Assembly: GCF_003480435.1 (NCBI RefSeq)
Contig: NZ_QUJB01000035.1
Coordinates: 6,140 to 11,248 of the forward strand
Origin: Clostridium sp. AM30-24
GTDB lineage: Bacteria > Bacillota > Clostridia > Lachnospirales > Lachnospiraceae
DNA length: 5,109 nucleotides
Reading direction: 5' to 3'
Shown here: positions 3,734 to 5,109 of the stretch, one piece after another
How the letters are laid out: the number at the start of each line of letters is the position of its first letter
Numbering within the stretch: the first letter of the stretch is position 1
Position numbers and translations under genes: made by a program
The notes under the pieces: model-generated
Databases searched by the model: none
Seen by the model: only the letters and a program-made list of their open reading frames with translations
Told to the model about the DNA's origin: nothing

Positions 3734-5109
3734 ATGCGTAGAAATACAAAAACAATGTATGAGTGGAGAAAGGTATATAGGGATAAAGAGGAGCTGATGT
3801 TGGAGAGAGGTTTTCCAGAGGTCAGCCCCCATGAGTTCTATCGTGACTTGTTCCCAGAGGGGAGCTTACAGAGTGCAGAGCATGACGGAAAAGGAAATGT
3901 GATTGCAACCCAGATAAGACCATCTGGAAAGGGAAGAACGAAGCAGTGGGTTATAGATGATAGTCTGAATATGCTTGATAAGGTCATAGGGGACGAGTTC
4001 GGACTGATACCGCCTATCACGTTCTATGGCAAGACACACACGAAGCAGAACGCACATGAACTGTATGCGGTTGCAATAGATATTGATTATGTCGGAAAAC
4101 AGCAGTTGAAGAACCTCTTGAAGCAATTCGGGAACGGAGTACAGCTCCGACCGACCTACCTTGTGAGTTCTGGAAAGGGTGTCCATGCCTATTACTTTTT
4201 GAAAGAGCCAGTACAGTTGTATCATAATCTGGAAGATACCCTTGCGGAGCTGAAAGAAGCATTTATCCGCAGACTATGGAACGATACGAGCAGTATCAGA
4301 CCAGACAGCCCAGATATAACAGGTATCTATCAAGGCTTTAGGTGTGTTGGGAGCCAGAGCAAGCTGGGGGCAGACTTCCCAGTGAAAGCCTATAAGATGT
4401 CGGATAACCGCTATACTCTGGAAGATATAAAGGACAGCATACCGAACTGTAAGGTTGATTTATCGGTACTTACAGAGAAGCCGAAGAAAGAAAAGAGTAA
4501 GCTGTCACTGGACGAAGCAAAGAAGCTGTACCCAGAGTGGTATCAAGAGCGAGTTGTAGAGGGCAGACCGAAGAAAAAAGGCACATGGGTGTGTAATGAA
4601 GCCCTTTATGAGTGGTGGAAGAACAAGATTTTTACCGAAGTAAAGGTAGGCGGTAGGTACTTCTCAATCATGGCATTGTGTGCGTATGGCTTGAAATGTG
4701 GCATATCTGAAAGACGAATAAGGCAAGATGCCTATTCATTTTTGGAGCATCTGGAGAGCCTTACAGATGATGAGGACAACCATTTTACAAGGGAAGATGT
4801 AAAGGACGCATTGAAAGCCCTCAAAGCTGATAACAAGCTACTTTCGACTATGGCAAGCCGAGAATGGATAGAGAAGCAGACGAAAGTTGTCATACCGCCA
4901 AATAAGAGGAACGGCAGAAAGCAAGCCACGCACTTAAAAATCGCACGTTTTACCCTTGAAACAATGAATGAGGACAGGGGCAAAGCTCTACAAGGGAGAC
5001 CAGACAAGGCGAAGATTGTCGAAGAATGGAGAGAAAGCAACCCTCTGGGAACAAAAGCGGACTGCATCCGAGAGACAGGACTTGCAAAGCATACGGTTTA
5101 TAAGTGGTG
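3734..5109 (+). CDS. Archaeo-eukaryotic-type primase / replication protein, open at right edge
   Basis: At least 458 residues, continuing past the window. The ATG at 3734 has AGGAG 6 bases upstream. Residues about 85-215 carry the pattern of an archaeo-eukaryotic-type (AEP) primase-polymerase. Motif I is YAVAIDIDYV, with metal-binding D116 and D118. Motif II is the SSGKGVHAYYFL stretch (145-156) with H151. A third motif lies around PDSPDITG, where D191 or D194 would complete the metal site, followed by a YQGFRCVGSQSK loop like the R-x-G-T of plasmid primases. Residues about 255-370 are helical and may form the primase C-terminal region. Residues about 421-458 (GRPDKAKIVEEW, then CIRETGLAKHTVYKW) form a helix-turn-helix, probably DNA-binding. 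Such proteins prime or initiate replication of plasmids and integrative elements. The adjacent repeat array is a plausible target. The family call rests on motifs; whether it is a primase, an initiator, or both is inferred. Confidence 0.8.
   Translation, partial: MRRNTKTMYEWRKVYRDKEELMLERGFPEVSPHEFYRDLFPEGSLQSAEHDGKGNVIATQIRPSGKGRTKQWVIDDSLNMLDKVIGDEFGLIPPITFYGKTHTKQNAHELYAVAIDIDYVGKQQLKNLLKQFGNGVQLRPTYLVSSGKGVHAYYFLKEPVQLYHNLEDTLAELKEAFIRRLWNDTSSIRPDSPDITGIYQGFRCVGSQSKLGADFPVKAYKMSDNRYTLEDIKDSIPNCKVDLSVLTEKPKKEKSKLSLDEAKKLYPEWYQERVVEGRPKKKGTWVCNEALYEWWKNKIFTEVKVGGRYFSIMALCAYGLKCGISERRIRQDAYSFLEHLESLTDDEDNHFTREDVKDALKALKADNKLLSTMASREWIEKQTKVVIPPNKRNGRKQATHLKIARFTLETMNEDRGKALQGRPDKAKIVEEWRESNPLGTKADCIRETGLAKHTVYKW

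Noticed and set aside
4732..5067. Minus-strand frame of 111 codons within the primase gene
   Set aside because: It is a shadow of the long + strand reading frame, whose motifs and ribosome binding site are clear.

Overview
The window looks like the mobilisation and replication segment of a mobile genetic element (an integrative mobilisable element or a plasmid) from a Gram-positive Clostridia/Lachnospiraceae-type bacterium. The basis is strong AGGAGG-type ribosome binding sites, moderate-to-low GC content, a MobC plus MobP-type relaxase pair of the kind found in gut Firmicutes, and a primase-like replication protein. No integrase, type IV secretion gene, rRNA or tRNA is visible, so the element's full extent and its host cannot be fixed from this window.

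Layout, left to right, with all supported genes on the + strand. Positions 1-382 are a non-coding control region. It holds overlapping hairpins (18-95), a near-consensus extended -10 promoter bracketed by an 11-bp inverted repeat (183-240), and a long bulged hairpin followed by a G/C-rich stretch that is the best candidate for the origin of transfer (242-306). A 10-bp box, AGTGATAGCC, recurs through the promoter, the hairpin and the leader. Positions 383-2663 form a tightly packed operon of four overlapping genes: a probable ribbon-helix-helix accessory protein, MobC, a MobP-type relaxase, and a coiled-coil protein with a C-terminal membrane segment. The last of these starts inside the relaxase gene in another frame.

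Positions 2664-3439 are a more AT-rich cargo cassette: a leader with a 7-codon mini-ORF, one gene for a small exported protein of unknown family (2798-3352), and a good rho-independent terminator. Positions 3391-3690 hold about three copies of a 99-100 bp tandem repeat. Each copy carries an AGGGAGTG/CACTCCCT hairpin and a 16-bp iteron-like motif, and the array ends in an AT-rich stretch. It lies directly in front of a gene, open at the right edge (3734-5109), for an archaeo-eukaryotic-type primase/replication protein with a C-terminal helix-turn-helix.

Working model (inference): the relaxase, with MobC and the first gene product, nicks the upstream oriT. The overlapping membrane protein may help dock the relaxosome to a conjugation machine supplied by another element. 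The repeat array and the primase-like protein form a replication module, used autonomously or to convert and copy transferred single strands. The exported protein is cargo of unknown role. The most interesting parts are the integrated promoter/oriT architecture with its repeated box, the overprinted membrane-protein gene, and the hairpin/iteron array in front of the primase.
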